Positions 7,630-16,073 of a DNA stretch of 64,000 bases are shown one piece after another. How positions within the stretch are numbered: position 1 is the stretch's first letter; each line of letters starts with the position of its first letter. Location: assembly GCA_934394565.1 (NCBI GenBank), contig CAKRQV010000005.1:62001-126000 (forward strand). Reading direction: 5' to 3'. The notes beneath the pieces were generated by a model. That model searched no databases. It saw nothing but the letters and a program-made list of their open reading frames with translations, and was not told the DNA's origin. The position numbers and the translations under genes were made by a program. This DNA is from an uncultured Lachnospiraceae bacterium (GTDB taxonomy: Bacteria; Bacillota; Clostridia; Lachnospirales; Lachnospiraceae).

Positions 7630-8349
7630 CTATTCCAAAAACGGCGTCCCCGGAATCTCCGGATAACTTCCCATCGAGATCAGCAGCTCCAGCCCCACCT
7701 GTCTGGCCGTCAGAACCGCCTCCTTCACCGCCGAAGCATCCCCCGTCACCGCCAGGATCACCTCATTCGAATGACTCGTTCCAATACTCGGCGTCATATA
7801 CTTCACGATCTTTACAGCCGCCGCCTTCATCGCCCGGTCCGCCATTACCAGACCGATCGCTGCGGGAGAACCACATAAGAAGCCAAACGCCTGCTCCATC
7901 GGCACCGCAAACGCCATATGCAGCGCCTGTCCCGCTCTCGCTGAATAGGCAAACTCCAGATGACCGGCCTCGCTGATATACAGTTCACCGGCATTTTTAT
8001 TAGTCAGCTCCAGCATCAGGGATACGGCTGTCCTTGCCTCTTCGACATTCTCAGCTCCCAGAACGATATAGTTACCATGACCGCCCCAGCCCTTTGTATC
8101 ACGGGGAAGATCGATCGTCAACACTTCAGTATTGGTCATCTTGACCGCCTCGTCCGCAGCTGTGATCTGTCCGGCCGCACCTGTACGGGAACTGAACACA
8201 CCCAGCGCATGATACTTTTCGGGAATTCCCATGGCCTTATGCAGTTTATCATCTACTCCACCGATCACCAGACCGATGGAATCCAGCACCGCCGTCCCGA
8301 CAAACTCTGTCATCTGGCAGTCCATAGATATCGCATGCACATCTATCAT
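7630..8349 (-). CDS. pduB: PduB-like tandem bacterial microcompartment shell protein
   Basis: A 239-residue protein closely matching the short form of PduB, a trimer-forming shell protein with two fused BMC domains. TEFVGTAVLDSIGLVI, AADEAVKMTNTEV and LPRDTKGWGGHGN in the first domain, and GEL.ISEAGHLEFAYSARAG followed by AAIGLVMADRAMK in the second, are the diagnostic stretches. Such shells encapsulate aldehyde-generating pathways (propanediol, fucose/rhamnose, ethanolamine). No enzyme or second shell gene is found beside it, so it is an orphan here; partners must be elsewhere or its role has changed. RBS AAAGGA precedes the ATG. Downstream lies composite palindrome B. Confidence 0.9.
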   Translation of the reverse strand: MIDVHAISMDCQMTEFVGTAVLDSIGLVIGGVDDKLHKAMGIPEKYHALGVFSSRTGAAGQITAADEAVKMTNTEVLTIDLPRDTKGWGGHGNYIVLGAENVEEARTAVSLMLELTNKNAGELYISEAGHLEFAYSARAGQALHMAFAVPMEQAFGFLCGSPAAIGLVMADRAMKAAAVKIVKYMTPSIGTSHSNEVILAVTGDASAVKEAVLTARQVGLELLISMGSYPEIPGTPFLE

Positions 8350-8511
8350 AAATGTTTCCTTTTCTTTCTGCTTTTACATACATAAGCAGTATAGCATTTT
8401 TCCAATCTAAAAGGAAGTCTTTTCTATTCTGTTTCTCCACAGACAGCATCCGATCCCTGCGGTATCAGCCGGAAACCATCTCTGCTTTGTTTCATGCTTC
8501 TTGTGTTTCTG

Positions 8512-11151
8512 TTATTCTCTGCGCAGGCGGCAGATGCGTACCAGCTGGATCGTCACCGTCGGCAGTACACTTAAAATCGCGATTTTTACGAATACCAGCA
8601 CCGAAAGCGGTGCAACCTCAAACAGCCCCTGCAGTCCCGGTACGATAAGAACCAGTAACAGTAAGATAACACCGGCAAAAAAGGCATACAGACTGTACCG
8701 ATTGCTCAAAAGACCGATCCGTACCAGCGGCTCTTTGCTTCTGCAGTTAAAGCCATGGAACAGCCGGGCCAGCGTCAGCGTGGCAAAGGCCATCGTACTG
8801 GCCAGTGCTGTTCCTGCAGTACGCAGTCCGATATAGTATGCGCTTAATGTCACAACAGCAATCAAAAAGCCCTCTCCCAGTGTAGTCAGCATAAATTCTC
8901 TTGTCAAAATCCCCTCTTTCGGATTTCGGGGACGTTCCTGTAAAAGCTTTGGATCTGCTGCTTCCATACCGATGGCCAGTGCAGGCAGAGAATCGGTCAG
9001 CAGATTGATAAATAACAGATGTACCGGGGCAAATGGCACAGACAGTCCCATCAGGGATGTATATAAAACAGCCAGAATCGCCGCCATATTGCCAGACAGC
9101 AAAAACAGCACGGCATTTTTAATGTTCCGGTATACATTCCGCCCATTGGCCACAGCTTTGATGATCGTAGCAAAATTATCATCTGCCAGAATCATATCCG
9201 CCGCATCCTTTGACACCTCCGTACCGGTCACGCCCATTGCCACACCAATATCTGCTTTTTTCAATGCCGGAGCATCGTTGACACCGTCTCCTGTCATGGA
9301 AACGATACGGCCTTTTCGCTGCCAGGCTTCAACGATCCGGATTTTGTTTTCCGGCGATACCCGGGCATAGACCGAGACGCGGTCAATTGCTTTTTCAAGC
9401 TCTTTGTCGCTCATCGCATCCAGCTCCGCTCCGGTCAGTGCAAGGTCTCCATCCTCAAAAATACCTATTTTTCTGGCAATCGCTGTCGCCGTCACCTTAT
9501 GGTCGCCTGTGATCATCACTGTACGGATACCTGCATGCTTTGCATCCGCTACGGCCTGCACAGATTCCGGACGGGGCGGATCAACCATGGAAACCAGACC
9601 CAGAAAAACAAAATCCTTTTCTGTCTCTGTGGACAATGGTTTTATATCCACTTTATAAGCGAACGCGAGTACCCGCAATCCCTGTTCGGAAAAGCTCTGG
9701 TTCTGACGCAGAATCGTCTTTTTATCAGCTGCCGTCATCTGTCGTATCTCATTTTTTTCCAGGATCCTCGTACAGCGTTCCAGAAGAATATCCGGTGCTC
9801 CTTTTGTCAACACCGTTTCTTCTCCTTCCACCAGGTACTTTGTACTCATCAGTTTCCTGTCGGAATCAAAGGGAAGTTCCTCCAGACGATGCATTCTGCG
9901 GCGCAGGGTTTCCTCCGGCTCCGTGTCCGCTGCCGCCTGCTCTAAGCCTTCCTGTTCTTTTTTTACTTTTCGGAACATCTCCAGAAGGGCATATTCCGTA
10001 GGATCTCCGATCGTCTGCCCGTCAGCAATGCTGGCATCATTAGTCAGCACAGCATCATACAAAAGACAGCGCAATGTCGTATCTTTCATATCCAGCTGTT
10101 CCGGCTTATACACACGATTATTGGCGTAGATCTGCTGCACTGTCATCTTATTCTGTGTCAGCGTGCCCGTCTTATCAGAACATATCACCGATACACATCC
10201 AAGACTTTCCACGGCTTTTAGATCTTTGATGATGGCATGCTCCTTTGCCATTTTCTGCGTACCAAAAGCCTGCACAATCGTTACGATGGAGCCAAGCGCT
10301 TCCGGAATCGCCGCCACGGCAAGTGCTACTGCAAACAAAAGTGCATCCAGAAGAGGCATCTGCCGTACCATGCAAAGGCCAAAAACCAGGGCACAGATCA
10401 CCATGATTGCTATAGCCAGATGCTGGCTGAAACGGTCAAGACTCTGCTGCAATGGTGTCTTTCTCTGCTTTGCTGCATTCATCAGCTCTGCGATATGACC
10501 GATCTCCGTCTCCATACCCGTTGCTGTGACCAGTACCATGGCCCGGCCGTAAGTTACAAGGCTGCCAGAATATACCATATTCAGACGGTCTGCCAGCACA
10601 GCATCTTTGGCAACAGTATTATCTGTCTTATCGACATTCGTAGCTTCGCCGGTCAGTGAGCTTTCATTGACCTGCAGTGAATAATTGTGCAGGATCCTGC
10701 CGTCCGCAACCACCATATCTCCCGCTTCCAGAAGCAGGATATCCCCCGGAACAACATCCTTTGATGCAATTTCCACCATCTGACCATCCCGGACCGCCTT
10801 TGCATGCGGGGAAGACAGCTGTTTCAGGCTGTTTAACGATTTCTGTGCTTTTTCATACTGCACTGTACCAAGCACTGCATTCATGACAAGTACAAGTAAA
10901 ATGACCAGCGTACTCTCTGCATTGCCGGAAAACATCGAAATCACGGCTGCGATCACAAGGATCACAACAAGAAGATCAGCGAACTGTCCCATAAATATCT
11001 GCCAGATACTTTTTTTCTTTTCTTCCTGCAGGATATTTTCGCCCTTTTCCCCACGGATCTCTTCGACCCGCTTTCCTGAAAGTCCCTGTTCCGTTACCGA
11101 AAACTGTGACAGCACCTCTTCCTTTGAACATTCCCAGTATGTTTTTCCCAT
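8512..11151 (-). CDS. Calcium-type P-type ATPase (type IIA)
   Basis: An 879-residue cation pump of the inner membrane. Order: N-terminal cation-ATPase domain (CSKEEVLSQFSV), first helix pair, actuator domain with SLTGEA, fourth helix with IPEAL, phosphorylation motif SDKTGTLT, nucleotide domain with KGAPD, hinge TGDGVNDAPALK, and C-terminal helices with LTDSLPALAIGM. IPEAL is the form seen in Listeria-type Ca2+ ATPases. Two earlier start codons exist (11160 GTG, 11157 ATG), but AGGAG is spaced 8 bases from the ATG at 11151. Ca2+ as substrate is likely; Mn2+ or a mixed range cannot be excluded. Confidence 0.93.
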   Translation of the reverse strand: MGKTYWECSKEEVLSQFSVTEQGLSGKRVEEIRGEKGENILQEEKKKSIWQIFMGQFADLLVVILVIAAVISMFSGNAESTLVILLVLVMNAVLGTVQYEKAQKSLNSLKQLSSPHAKAVRDGQMVEIASKDVVPGDILLLEAGDMVVADGRILHNYSLQVNESSLTGEATNVDKTDNTVAKDAVLADRLNMVYSGSLVTYGRAMVLVTATGMETEIGHIAELMNAAKQRKTPLQQSLDRFSQHLAIAIMVICALVFGLCMVRQMPLLDALLFAVALAVAAIPEALGSIVTIVQAFGTQKMAKEHAIIKDLKAVESLGCVSVICSDKTGTLTQNKMTVQQIYANNRVYKPEQLDMKDTTLRCLLYDAVLTNDASIADGQTIGDPTEYALLEMFRKVKKEQEGLEQAAADTEPEETLRRRMHRLEELPFDSDRKLMSTKYLVEGEETVLTKGAPDILLERCTRILEKNEIRQMTAADKKTILRQNQSFSEQGLRVLAFAYKVDIKPLSTETEKDFVFLGLVSMVDPPRPESVQAVADAKHAGIRTVMITGDHKVTATAIARKIGIFEDGDLALTGAELDAMSDKELEKAIDRVSVYARVSPENKIRIVEAWQRKGRIVSMTGDGVNDAPALKKADIGVAMGVTGTEVSKDAADMILADDNFATIIKAVANGRNVYRNIKNAVLFLLSGNMAAILAVLYTSLMGLSVPFAPVHLLFINLLTDSLPALAIGMEAADPKLLQERPRNPKEGILTREFMLTTLGEGFLIAVVTLSAYYIGLRTAGTALASTMAFATLTLARLFHGFNCRSKEPLVRIGLLSNRYSLYAFFAGVILLLLVLIVPGLQGLFEVAPLSVLVFVKIAILSVLPTVTIQLVRICRLRRE

Positions 11152-11486
11152 ACACATCACTCCTTTTTTCAGTTTGCCCTGTCGGCAGTACAGGTACTAA
11201 GAAATAAAGTCAAAAAAAAGACCTTTACTGCACAACAAAAGTACAATAAAAGTCTCGTTCCATTCCAGATGACTGTGTACTGCCCGGTTGCCTGTGCACC
11301 TGTTTTGGTGACAGACAGCGTGATGACGACCAGTACAACACCGGCACACCAGTGTGAACTACTCCCTGTTATTGCTGAAACTTTAGCACACACCGAAGAG
11401 TTTGTCAAATATTTTCTTACTGACAGTTTTACCGATTTTTTGTATTTTTACCCATACATTTTCGTCCTGTTTTTGGCTGGATAGAA

Positions 11487-11515
11487 TTGTAAGCCGACGG
11501 CAAATCTGCTACTAT
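11487..11515 (+). promoter_or_regulatory. Predicted promoter of pyk
   Basis: TTGTAA (11487-11492) and TACTAT (11510-11515), spacing 17, about 40 bases before the start codon. The rest of the 400-base gap from 11152 holds the ATPase upstream region and no recognisable gene. Confidence 0.45.
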
Positions 11516-11555
11516 AGACGAATAGATGAGATCATCTAAGAAATGGAGAATGACT

Positions 11556-12968
11556 ATGAGAAAGACAAAAATTATCTGTACGATTGGACCTGCAAGTGAA
11601 AATGCAGAAACACTGATGGAACTGTACAAGGCCGGTATGAACGTAGCCAGACTCAACTTTTCCCATGGCACATATGAGGAACAGCAGAGAAAAATTGACC
11701 TGATCAAAGAGACACGTCAGAAAATGAATGTCCCGATCCCGATCATGCTGGACACCAAGGGTCCGGAATACCGCATCGGTACATTTGCTGACAAGCATAT
11801 CGAACTGCACGATGGCGATACTTTCACTTTTACTACCGAACAGATCGTAGGCGATAGCACCAAAGTCTCTGTCAACTATGACAAACTGATGGACAATCTC
11901 AGCGTCGGTGATACGATCCTTGTCAATAACGGACTGGTTATCTTTGAAGTGCTCTCTCTGACTGCTACGGAAGCTGTCTGTAAAGTCGTTGTCGGCGGTC
12001 CGCTGTCCGACAGAAAGAGCATGAATTTTCCGGGAAAGGTCATGAAACATGATTTCTTAAGTGAGCAGGATAAAAAGGATTTGCTGTTCGGTATCAAAAA
12101 TGACGTGGATTTTGTGGCTGCATCCTTTGTCTCCACCAGACAGGATATCGCTGATATGCGTCGTTTTCTGAATATGAACGGTGGCGAGCATATTGACCTG
12201 ATCGCCAAGATTGAAAACCGTTCCGGTGTAGAGCATATCGAAGAGATCTGTGATATTGCTGACGGCATCATGATCGCCCGTGGTGATCTGGGTGTGGAGA
12301 TTCCGGCACATGAGGTTCCGGCGGTACAGAAATATCTGATCAATAAATGCCGTATGCTTGGCAAGCGTGTCATTACGGCCACGGAGATGCTGGAATCCAT
12401 GATCTACAATCCACGTCCGACAAGAGCGGAGCTTTCAGATGTGGCCAATGCAGTATACGACGGTACTTCCGTAGTTATGCTGTCCGGTGAGACAGCCTCC
12501 GGTAAATATCCGGTGGAAGCTGTAAAAAGCATGGTGCAGACGCTGGAATTTACAGAAAACAGTACGAATTATGCAAAGCGGTTCAAAACTGCCGACTTTA
12601 CAATCAAGAACAATCTTGATGCTGTTTCCCATGCCACCTGTGCAATGGCTACCGATATCAATGCAAAGTGTATCGTGGTCAATTCGCTGACGGGTCTGAC
12701 GGCACGTATGGTGAGTCGTTTCCGCTGTCCGGTTGATATTCTGGGACTGACGGCTTCGGAAAAGGGATGGCGCAAGCTGAATATGAGCTGGGGCGTGACT
12801 CCGGTGCTGTCGGATACCTATGAGTCGCTGGAGGATATCTTTGTAAATGATCTGAAGATGGCGAAGGAGACGTTTAAACTGCAGGATGGAGATAATGTGA
12901 TCCTGACCGGGGGACTGTTGAACGGGAAGCCGGGGAATACAAATATGATTAAAGTAGAGAAGATTTAA
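11556..12968 (+). CDS. pyk: Pyruvate kinase
   Basis: Converts phosphoenolpyruvate and ADP to pyruvate and ATP. 470 residues, the length of pyruvate kinases without the extra C-terminal PEP-utiliser domain found in Bacillus. MRKTKIICTIGPAS at the start, MLDTKGPEYR, the active-site helix IAKIENRSGVEHIEEI, ARGDLGVEIP, TATEMLESM and LSGETASGKYP are all present. The start is chosen because GGAG is 8 bases before this ATG; upstream in-frame codons lack a site. It is monocistronic and convergent with kdgK, with composite palindrome C between. The strain thus has both pyk and ppdK at this step, a possible PEP/pyruvate control point. Confidence 0.97.
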   Translation: MRKTKIICTIGPASENAETLMELYKAGMNVARLNFSHGTYEEQQRKIDLIKETRQKMNVPIPIMLDTKGPEYRIGTFADKHIELHDGDTFTFTTEQIVGDSTKVSVNYDKLMDNLSVGDTILVNNGLVIFEVLSLTATEAVCKVVVGGPLSDRKSMNFPGKVMKHDFLSEQDKKDLLFGIKNDVDFVAASFVSTRQDIADMRRFLNMNGGEHIDLIAKIENRSGVEHIEEICDIADGIMIARGDLGVEIPAHEVPAVQKYLINKCRMLGKRVITATEMLESMIYNPRPTRAELSDVANAVYDGTSVVMLSGETASGKYPVEAVKSMVQTLEFTENSTNYAKRFKTADFTIKNNLDAVSHATCAMATDINAKCIVVNSLTGLTARMVSRFRCPVDILGLTASEKGWRKLNMSWGVTPVLSDTYESLEDIFVNDLKMAKETFKLQDGDNVILTGGLLNGKPGNTNMIKVEKI

Positions 12969-12984
12969 AACGGACGGACGTTCA

Positions 12985-13193
12985 GAGAATGTGCCCCGGC
13001 GGTGGATGGTGGTATCTCTGCTGCAAAACAAGTGCAACGCTTTGCTGAGCTAAGTGCTAACTCCAACTAATGCGCTCGCATAAGCGAGCTCGCGCATAAG
13101 TTTGCGTAAGCACTGGATCTCATCAAAGCTAAAAACGCACTTTGAATCGTTTTGCAGCAGAGATACCACCATCCACCGCCGGGGCACATTCTC
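12985..13193 (+). repeat. Composite palindromic element C
   Basis: Perfect 45-base inverted arms (12985-13029 and 13149-13193), different in sequence from those of A and B. The 119-base core folds through AAGTGC/GCACTT, TTTG-TGAG/CTCA-CAAA, AGTGCT/AGCACT, AACT-ATGCGC/GCGCAT-AAGTT and an apical CTCGC/GCGAG. The core sequence differs from A and B, but the junctions agree: arms end in AAAAC followed by A, and the core closes with GAATC before GTTTT, exactly as in A. It lies between convergent pyk and kdgK. A small CCTCAC/GTGAGG hairpin follows at 13193-13209. Confidence 0.8.
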
Positions 13194-13269
13194 CTCACTG
13201 ATGGTGAGGGTAGAAGACGGAAAGTTATTGTCTTTTATAGGAGGAAGAAAAATATCTGATCCGTCTCGG

Positions 13270-14295
13270 TTAGCGTTGTACTCTGCCGGAAGCGTCACCA
13301 TCGGCAAGTTTTTTTACTTCTTCGATAGAAACCATGTTGAAGTCTCCTTCGATGGAATGCTTCAGGCAGGATGCAGCTACGGCAAATTCTATGGTTTCCT
13401 GGGGCTGGTATCCCAGCAGACTTGCGGCTATCAGACCGCCACCAAAGCTGTCACCGCCACCTACACGGTCTACGATATGCATTTTATATTTCTTTGAGAA
13501 ATAATAGTCGTTGGTATCGTATAACATGGCTGACCATAAATTGTCGTTAGCCGACAGAGATTCTCTTAAGGTAATTGCTACTTTCTCGAAATCGAATCGA
13601 TCTGCGAGTTGTTTTGCCACGTCTTTGTAGCCTTCGTGATTTACTTCACCGGCAGTTACATCTGTGTTAGCTGCTTTGATTCCAAATACATCTGCGGCAT
13701 CTTCTTCATTGGCGATGCAGACATCTACATATTTACACAATTCCCCCATCACCTGTCCTGCTTTTTCCTTGCTCCAGAGTTTGTTTCTGTAGTTCAGATC
13801 ACAGGAGATCTTGACGCCTGCTGCTTTTGCTGCTTTGCAGGCTTCCAGGCAGATCTTTGCTACCTGATCGTTTAATGCCGGTGTGATACCGGTGAAATGA
13901 AACCACTGCACACCGTCAAAAATTTCTGTCCAGTTAAAATCCTCAGGGCTTGCTGTGGCGATAGCGGAACCGGCACGGTCATAGATAACTTTGGACGGTC
14001 TCTGGGATGCACCTTTTTCCAGATAATAAATACCTACGCGATCGCCTCCCCGGGCAATTCTGCTGGTATCTACCCCATACCGCCGAAGGGCATTGACACC
14101 GGCCTGTCCGATTTCATGTTTCGGCAGCTTCGTTACAAATACAGCATCAAATCCATAATTTGCCAGAGACACAGCCACATTGGCTTCACCACCACCATAG
14201 GTTGCACCATAGGTATCTGCCTGTACAAAGCGATAATAGCCTTCCGGTGCAAGACGAAGCATAATTTCACCAAACGTTACAATTTTCTTACTCAT
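13270..14295 (-). CDS. kdgK: 2-keto-3-deoxygluconate kinase (PfkB family)
   Basis: Phosphorylates 2-keto-3-deoxygluconate to the 6-phosphate in the cytosol. 341 residues. The N-terminal VTFGEIMLRLAPEG and GGGEANVAVSLANYG segments and the C-terminal DRVGGGDSFGGGLIAA, with the catalytic Asp, are the PfkB ribokinase signatures; the LRLAP opening and YYLEKGASQRPSKV segment are typical of KDG kinases. It is the last gene of the long minus operon, 14 bases after the KDPG aldolase, which consumes its product. AAGGAGGG precedes the ATG. Strong functional coupling with eda supports the call. Confidence 0.92.
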   Translation of the reverse strand: MSKKIVTFGEIMLRLAPEGYYRFVQADTYGATYGGGEANVAVSLANYGFDAVFVTKLPKHEIGQAGVNALRRYGVDTSRIARGGDRVGIYYLEKGASQRPSKVIYDRAGSAIATASPEDFNWTEIFDGVQWFHFTGITPALNDQVAKICLEACKAAKAAGVKISCDLNYRNKLWSKEKAGQVMGELCKYVDVCIANEEDAADVFGIKAANTDVTAGEVNHEGYKDVAKQLADRFDFEKVAITLRESLSANDNLWSAMLYDTNDYYFSKKYKMHIVDRVGGGDSFGGGLIAASLLGYQPQETIEFAVAASCLKHSIEGDFNMVSIEEVKKLADGDASGRVQR

Positions 14296-14309
14296 TGTAT
14301 GTACCCTCC

Positions 14310-14948
14310 TTATTTTCGGATATCTGCTACCAGATCCACTGCTTCTTTAACCAGTCTCTGAATCTCATCAAATTTTCCCGCTTTGATCAGATCCCCTTTT
14401 ACCATCCAGCTTCCGCCACAGGCCACAACTTTGTTGCAGTTCAGATAGGAAGCAAGATTGTTGGCATGAATACCGCCGGTTGGCATAAATAACAGTCCGG
14501 TATATGGTGCTGCCAGTGCCTTTATTGCGTCCACACCGCCAAACTGTCCGGCCGGGAAAAATTTGACGATTTTCAGATTATGTTTTACTGCCAGCGCTGC
14601 TTCCGATGGTGTAACAACGCCAGGAAAAACAGGAATTTCTTTCTGGATACAATATTCAACAACTTCCGGGTCAAATCCCGGACTTACGATAAATCTGGCA
14701 CCTGCTTCCACGGCCTGATCGACCTGTGTTGTTGTAAGCACTGTACCGGCACCGACAAACATATCCGGGTAGGCTTCTGTCATGAGCCGGATTGCTTCCT
14801 GGGCTGCTTCTGTCCGGAATGTAACTTCCGCGCAGGGAAGCCCCCCCTCACAGAGTGCTTTTGCCAGCGGTACGGCGTCACTGATATCTTCAATAACAAC
14901 AACCGGGATAACCCCCATCTTCTGTATAGTTTCTGCTACTGTACTCAT
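14310..14948 (-). CDS. eda: KDPG/KHG aldolase
   Basis: Cleaves 2-keto-3-deoxy-6-phosphogluconate to pyruvate and glyceraldehyde 3-phosphate. 212 residues, standard length. AEVTFRT holds the catalytic Glu, GAGTVL and VSPGFDPEVV line the site, and IVKFFPAGQFGG carries the Schiff-base Lys. An in-frame extension to 15032 is rejected because AAAGGAGA sits 9 bases before the ATG at 14948. Upstream, an intra-operon stem-loop at 14970-15003 separates it from the propeller-like gene. Pathway placement with kdgK is firm. Confidence 0.95.
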   Translation of the reverse strand: MSTVAETIQKMGVIPVVVIEDISDAVPLAKALCEGGLPCAEVTFRTEAAQEAIRLMTEAYPDMFVGAGTVLTTTQVDQAVEAGARFIVSPGFDPEVVEYCIQKEIPVFPGVVTPSEAALAVKHNLKIVKFFPAGQFGGVDAIKALAAPYTGLLFMPTGGIHANNLASYLNCNKVVACGGSWMVKGDLIKAGKFDEIQRLVKEAVDLVADIRK

Positions 14949-14969
14949 TTTCTGTCTCCTTTTCTTTTC

Positions 14970-15003
14970 GGGAGCCGCCTCACAACAGTTTCCGGTGGCT
15001 CCC
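14970..15003 (-). promoter_or_regulatory. Intra-operon stem-loop before eda
   Basis: GGGAGCC (14970-14976) pairs with GGCTCCC (14997-15003), extendable to ten pairs with one mismatch. No T-tract follows on the minus strand, so mRNA processing or stabilisation is likelier than termination. Confidence 0.45.
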
Positions 15004-15028
15004 TTTAAATAATCAGCGGCAGATCTGA

Positions 15029-16057
15029 TCATTCCATCGTATAAAGTGCGATTTCATCGGTTTCTCTGTTTGCCGCAGCCAGAAGCTTTCTGTCTGCATA
15101 ATAGAGAACGTTTGCTGCACCTGCCCCCTGATCCACGCATTTTGCCTGCCACTTTCCCTCATCATCCAATACAAAAGCAAGCAATTTGCGGTCTCCTTTT
15201 CTGTTTCCTGCAAAGAATGCCCTTTGCCCTCCGTATTCTCCGACACAGATGGCATGAAGGAATTCTAATTTTTCCGGATATATATATGCTTTAACAAATC
15301 CTTCGTCTGTATGTCTGTAAAAATATACCGTGTCACCATGAAATGGTGACAGTACCATCATCCATTCTTTCCCATCCGCAAAGGCTGCCACAGCCGCATC
15401 ACTGGCGGGCTCTTTCGTCAGTTGTTCTGTTTTCCATGCAGTTTCTCCCCTAGACGGTGGATAAAAAGCAAACACACCGTCTTCACATGTCACCAGAGCA
15501 TATACCTGTGTGTTTTCCACCTGAAAATACCCATGGTTTCGCAACATATTTTCCTTAAGGATTTCAAACGGCAATGTATGTCCTGTGTCATACGTTGTTA
15601 CATCCTCCGGCAGCTTTGCCGCATACACTTTCCCCGGGGATGACCAGTCATCTTTATACTGATGTCCCGATTTCAATGTGCAGGCAAGAATGTAATAACC
15701 ATCTTCCCCTTTCAGAATGCCAAACCGATGGACAAACGGCATTTCCGTCAGGGTACGCACTTTCCATATGCCTGCTTCTTCTGTCACCGATACAATGGAA
15801 GCACTGGCTGAATCGTTTGGGGAATAAAATCTGTGGGTTGCCAGAAACTGCCCTTCTTTTCCGGGTACCGGTACCAGACTCATGGCACCTCCCGGTTCAT
15901 CCCATATCACATCTTTCAGCGTTCCGTCCCAGTCGTACAGACGGCACTGGTTTACTTTTTCCGCAGCAACCATCAGATAGTCTTTTCCCTGATATGGAAG
16001 TACTGCCAGCGAATAGCATTTTTCCAGCTGACCAATGACTTTTTTTTCTACACTCAT
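15029..16057 (-). CDS. Uncharacterised propeller-like cytosolic protein
   Basis: 342 residues, no signal peptide and no membrane segment. The sequence alternates short strands with repeated modules of the kind YYILACTLKSG, VYALVTCEDGVFAFYPP, WMMVLSPFHGDTVYFYRH and LLAFVLDDEGKW, at roughly 45-50 residue intervals, which suggests a beta-propeller. I do not recognise a named family. It lies between ulaG and eda in the island operon, so a role on the same substrate (for example lyase, isomerase or binding) is possible. The upstream in-frame extension is rejected: AAAGGAG is 10 bases before the ATG at 16057. Confidence 0.7.
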   Translation of the reverse strand: MSVEKKVIGQLEKCYSLAVLPYQGKDYLMVAAEKVNQCRLYDWDGTLKDVIWDEPGGAMSLVPVPGKEGQFLATHRFYSPNDSASASIVSVTEEAGIWKVRTLTEMPFVHRFGILKGEDGYYILACTLKSGHQYKDDWSSPGKVYAAKLPEDVTTYDTGHTLPFEILKENMLRNHGYFQVENTQVYALVTCEDGVFAFYPPSRGETAWKTEQLTKEPASDAAVAAFADGKEWMMVLSPFHGDTVYFYRHTDEGFVKAYIYPEKLEFLHAICVGEYGGQRAFFAGNRKGDRKLLAFVLDDEGKWQAKCVDQGAGAANVLYYADRKLLAAANRETDEIALYTME

Positions 16058-16073
16058 ATGTATCTTTTCTCCT

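Noticed and set aside
3856..13193. Elements A-C as insertion sequences
   Set aside because: No transposase fragment, no clear target-site duplication, and length is too small for an autonomous element.
13050..13307. Small minus-strand frames across element C and the end of kdgK
   Set aside because: They run through the palindrome arms and have no ribosome site or family match.
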